From Mucor racemosus (taxonomy: Eukaryota; Mucoromycota; Mucoromycetes; Mucorales; Mucoraceae): 64,000 nt of DNA. Location of the stretch: contig JAPEHQ010000001.1 in assembly GCA_027405735.1 (NCBI GenBank), forward strand, positions 4,092,001 through 4,156,000. Reading direction: 5' to 3'. Of this stretch, positions 60,523-64,000 are shown piece by piece. Every line of letters begins with the position of its first letter. Within the stretch, counting starts at the first letter, position 1. Both the position numbers and the translations under genes were made by a program. The notes below the pieces were generated by a model. It saw only the letters and a program-made list of their open reading frames with translations, was not told where the DNA came from and searched no databases.

Positions 60523-61010
60523 CAGGTTTCTCCACTAAACATAACTTTTGATTAGTTTGAAAAACCAACAACTCTGAATCCTTAATACCTCTCTATTATT
60601 CCTATTCAAACCACTCTATCGCAACTCCTAATACAATACCACCTTTTCTTTCCACTTTTCGTCCTAGCTCTATCCCAGTTCACAACTTTAGAAACTTATC
60701 CAAAAGAGACAACACTTTCGACCAATATACTCAGTTGCTAATTCCTACCAACCGACTCAACGTTTCCATCATGTCGCCTGCCGATAAGACGAAACCTTTG
60801 AAAAGGGTTGAAATGTCAAAAGAGTCTATATAAATAATCTTGCCAGAATATTACACTTTTATTAACAGTACATCCTTTAGATGTATTTATATACATTAAC
60901 TATAACTATTACTAGAGTTTTACTATCTAAGAATATGATGCAAGTCAATGATCCGCATTGATTTACTGTAACACTAATTATAGACTGTGACCTTGGATGT
61001 GAGACCTAGG

Positions 61011-62264
61011 ATGAGTATTGACGTAACAAGGGTTACCGAAACTACTATCCTTGCACCCATTGCGTCTCGCACCCGTCAGTCCTCGCAACCCCCTGTTACC
61101 ACCACTGAAGCTCCTATGTCAACAAATGAACTCTTCAAAGCCCTGAAATCACTCCTGCAACCCCAAGTCGAGGATCTCAAGAAAATGATGGAAGACAACC
61201 GCTCCCAAATAGACGCTCGCTTCACTACCCTGGAAGATTCTGTTTCTTCCATGAACATCGACCGCTCTTCCCAACAACAAGTGCTTGAAAATTGTTTGAC
61301 CACCGTAATGGACCGACTTTCCCTGGTTAAAGAAGAAAATCGCTCTCTCCGCTCGTGCCTTGTAGCACTTCCTTTTCAGGTACAAGAATTAGACTCACCA
61401 ATGACCGATGATCTCTTGACTGTCCCCCCGTTGAATCAAGGAGCAGCAAGCTTAAAATTCGCCACCGTTTCCGTCCACTCATCATTTCCTGTCTCCAGCC
61501 CTGCTCCACCTACTACGTCCACTGTACCTACCAACCCTGAATCCACCAACCCTGAATCCACCAACAAACTTCGCCTTTTTACCAACGTTTCCAACAACCA
61601 AGGTTTCACATACCTGTACCTTCCTCTTCGTGCTCAAGTCCCATTTAAGGAAATTAGAGCAACCTTGAAACTCGTTCCCCTAGCGCCAGGATCAATCATT
61701 GATATCTACTATCCGACTTCCAAAATCGTTGCACTTCTCGTCCACAATGATTATGCCACCAAACCCCGTACACTTCTTAAGTCCAAGGGCTTAACTACCA
61801 TTGACACCTTTAACCCTTTTGATCCGTCGCATTTGGCTGACCCTCAATACAAAGATAATTCAATTGAAGAACGTACCATCCAAATAAAAATCATTCAGGA
61901 CAACCAAATGTATAAGACTTTGGCTTTCTTAAAACGCCCGGTCAAACTGGCGGTCGCTCGGGATTTCCACCGTAAAGGAAGACTTTCCGATGCCGCTCTC
62001 CAGAATCTTCTTCATTTACACCAACCAAATGCTACCTCTACACCTTCTGCTCCTCCATCTCTCGGTGCCTTTTTGCAGGATCCTCCCAACAAGGAAGACA
62101 GTTCAATGGATGAAGATGATGAAGACAAACTCATGAATTCCGCTCCTTCAAGTTCCGGTGCTTTTGCTGCTCAAGATAGCTCTATGGTCTCTCCAGGTCA
62201 AGTCTCTCCATCTATCACTACCAACTCCTCCGCTGGTGGTGGTGAACCAGCTCATTCTCTTTAA
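61011..62264 (+). CDS. LINE ORF1 protein
   Basis: A single open frame of 417 residues from ATG 61011. The region at about 40-125 is helical and charged, likely coiled-coil (KSLLQPQVEDLKKMMEDN). A central part at about 190-330 (FTYLYLPLRAQVPFKEIRAT, SIIDIYYPTSKIVALLVHND) has an RNA-binding, RRM-like alternation of strands and helices by eye. The tail is Ser/Pro-rich and acidic. No CCHC knuckle is present. Such proteins bind the element RNA. The frame is undamaged, and ORF2 starts one base after its stop (TAAAATG). Confidence 0.8.
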   Translation: MSIDVTRVTETTILAPIASRTRQSSQPPVTTTEAPMSTNELFKALKSLLQPQVEDLKKMMEDNRSQIDARFTTLEDSVSSMNIDRSSQQQVLENCLTTVMDRLSLVKEENRSLRSCLVALPFQVQELDSPMTDDLLTVPPLNQGAASLKFATVSVHSSFPVSSPAPPTTSTVPTNPESTNPESTNKLRLFTNVSNNQGFTYLYLPLRAQVPFKEIRATLKLVPLAPGSIIDIYYPTSKIVALLVHNDYATKPRTLLKSKGLTTIDTFNPFDPSHLADPQYKDNSIEERTIQIKIIQDNQMYKTLAFLKRPVKLAVARDFHRKGRLSDAALQNLLHLHQPNATSTPSAPPSLGAFLQDPPNKEDSSMDEDDEDKLMNSAPSSSGAFAAQDSSMVSPGQVSPSITTNSSAGGGEPAHSL

Positions 62265-62265
62265 A

Positions 62266-63811
62266 ATGTCGGCCCAGTCGACATCGTACCGTTCGGCGGT
62301 ACCCAACTATGCTATGAATATGAATATGAACACAAACATTAAAAATAAATTTATTCAACACGTCCATTAACTTTTTGTGGTAGGGTTACTGTTGTTATTG
62401 ATTCACTCCTTTATTCCAAATTATGGCACGCCATGCATTCGCTTGTTCACCTTTACCCAAGCGGAAATCAAACAACTACAACAACTCGCAGCATTGTTTA
62501 TCAACAGGGATGCCAAACTTACCCGGTTTTCTTTCAACACACTTACCACTCCCATCAACCAAAGTGGCCTTAAATTGTTAGACCCAGCTATTCAGACGAA
62601 TGCCCTTCAGTGGCGCTGGATTTATCCGCTCCTTCATCCTTCTCAACCCTCTCCTTCATTCATGCCTTCGCTGCCTGTCCTCCGTTTCACTCTTAACTAC
62701 ATCCTCTCAACAGACGCTTACCCCTCCTACCACTGGTCCTTCCTATTTCCTCATTATCAACCTACTATCTCTCGTTCATTTGGTCCGGTAAAAAACCTGC
62801 TTCGATCAATCGACTCTTTACAGCACAACTTTCATTCATGCTACGCCACTATATCCACCTGTCTTCAACTGCCTCTTATGGACCTTCTCATTCACCAGTG
62901 TCCAGCGGATTGTTCACTCTAGACTCCTTTTTCTCCACCATCAACTGTTCTTCAACACCACACCACCCTGCAGTAACTCAAAGGTGCTGACATCTTTCGT
63001 TTCAACACTGAAAGACTCGCTCTAGAATTTCACCACAATACCAATGCTCTCTCTCATCGCAACTCCAGTACCAAAACCATTGCACTCATTCAGTCAAAAC
63101 ATCTTCTACTACACAATTTTGTTCTCTATTACTTCCTCACCTTAGTATCTCGTCCAACAAATGCACATCAAGCTCACCTCAACATTGATGATACAAAAAC
63201 CTCCAATTTATCAGCTTTACACTCTTTTCTTCAGGCTATTATTTGTAACCCTACTGTTGACATCTAACAATCGTTCTGCTATTTCATTTATGTCTACTAA
63301 ATATTTTAAAACTTTACCTTCATCTAGTCCTCCTCCTCCTCCAAACTCCACTCTTTCTTCGTCAAAATGGAAAACGTTTTGAAAACTCTATATTCCTTTG
63401 AATGCACGCAATACTTGGTACCGGATACTTCATAAAAAAATCACAACGAAAAAAAAACTTCACCTCTTCATGCCATCAGAGTACTCAGACCAATGTTCTC
63501 TTTGTCCTGCGCATCACCAAATTGAAACTACCGAGCACTTTCTGTTCTCTTGTCCTCTAAAATACCTTGTCTGGACTACAGCATTCTCTTTATACATTGA
63601 TCCAACACTCATCTCTTGTAACTATAACCAGTACCTTGATTTTTTATACATGACTCCTCCAACACTCGTACCCCTTCTTTACCGTAGCCTGACTTATCCG
63701 TTTCTCAAGTATTTGCATTCATTCAACAGGCCATTTGAAATTCTCACTACCGCTCCGTTTTTGATTTTATCCCTTTTGTTCCCTCTCATGTTTTATGATC
63801 CATTCAATTAG
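62266..63811 (+). pseudogene. LINE ORF2 remnant (start plus C-terminal part)
   Basis: ORF2 opens at 62266 (MSAQSTSYRSAVPNYAMN) and breaks at 62370. From about 62420 the translation is the post-RT thumb region (TRFSFNTLTTPINQ, LKLLDPAIQTNALQWRWIYPLL). Near 63370-63590 comes the RT zinc-binding region (NTWYRILHKKI, CSLCPAHH, EHFLFSCPLKYLVW), with CxxC..H..C ligands. Further frame breaks occur near 62920-63400. The endonuclease and the YADD-containing RT are absent. Confidence 0.85.
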
Positions 63812-64000
63812 CTTTGTTTACTTTACACTCCCAAGAAAATATTCATTCAATCATTTAGAACATGTCCCCCATTTACCCTGTCTTACTCTTCTCTTCCCTA
63901 GTCCGGGTACGCTAGTAGGACATTAAACAGTGAAATAATTTTAATAAAAACTTATTTCCCTATAAAAAAATAAAGAATTGAGAACTTTGACGTTTCATAT

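Larger units (their letters stand above)
60523..63975 (+). mobile_element. Non-LTR retrotransposon (LINE), internally deleted, nested in R1
   Basis: The insertion is flanked by a 10-bp target duplication, AATTGAGAAC (60513-60522 and 63976-63985). It comprises a 5' untranslated region of about 490 bp, an intact ORF1, the first 30 or so codons of ORF2, then directly the C-terminal part of ORF2, and a 3' region ending in ATAAAAAAATAAAG. GC content is higher than its surroundings. Endonuclease and reverse-transcriptase cores are missing, so it cannot move by itself. Confidence 0.88.

Noticed and set aside
60987..61010. Longer ORF1 start in the LINE
   Set aside because: It begins with GTG; the first ATG in frame is at 61011.

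Overview
The window looks like nuclear DNA of an early-diverging filamentous fungus, most likely Mucoromycota (Mucorales-like; genus not resolved). The DNA is AT-rich. Genes are split by many short introns (about 50-75 bp, GT..AG), proteins carry long Gln/His/Asn runs, and compact gene islands sit in a sea of decayed transposons.

Layout. 1-12.9 kb is a repeat region with no host protein gene. It holds a TTA-flanked MITE, two solo LTRs with target duplications, a decayed gag, a tRNA-Asn(GTT), and two copies of a repeat carrying a fragment of a dynein intermediate chain gene. 13.0-22.3 kb is a gene island: a GPR107/GOST-type seven-TM protein, a MARVEL-like four-TM protein, a TM9SF nonaspanin, a PEX11-family protein, a small TVP15-like tetraspan protein, a small coiled-coil protein and an unknown four-TM protein. 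22.3-28.3 kb is repeats. 28.3-32.2 kb is one gene, a self-sufficient P450-reductase fusion with an unusual N-terminal extension. 32.2-35.7 kb holds LINE debris and a microsatellite. 35.7-41.7 kb has an SPT23/MGA2-type regulator, an alpha-arrestin with a PPxY tail and a DH-domain RhoGEF. 41.7-50.8 kb is repeats: nested elements, a GAGCTCG-rich inverted-repeat element and a dead Tc1/mariner transposon. 50.8-57.4 kb has an EHD ATPase, a YIPF6-like protein, an MCP2/ADCK1-like ABC1 kinase and an alpha/beta-hydrolase lipase. 57.4-64.0 kb is repeats ending in an internally deleted LINE, itself inserted into another repeat with a 10-bp target duplication.

Most host genes act on membranes or trafficking (GOST, nonaspanin, EHD, Yip, arrestin, PEX11, RhoGEF). 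The strongest local link is between the EH domain of the EHD protein and two NPF motifs in the adjacent convergent Yip gene. Exon structures were worked out by hand from splice sites and reading-frame continuity; every multi-exon CDS given here closes in frame. Family names rest on motif recognition, not on a search.
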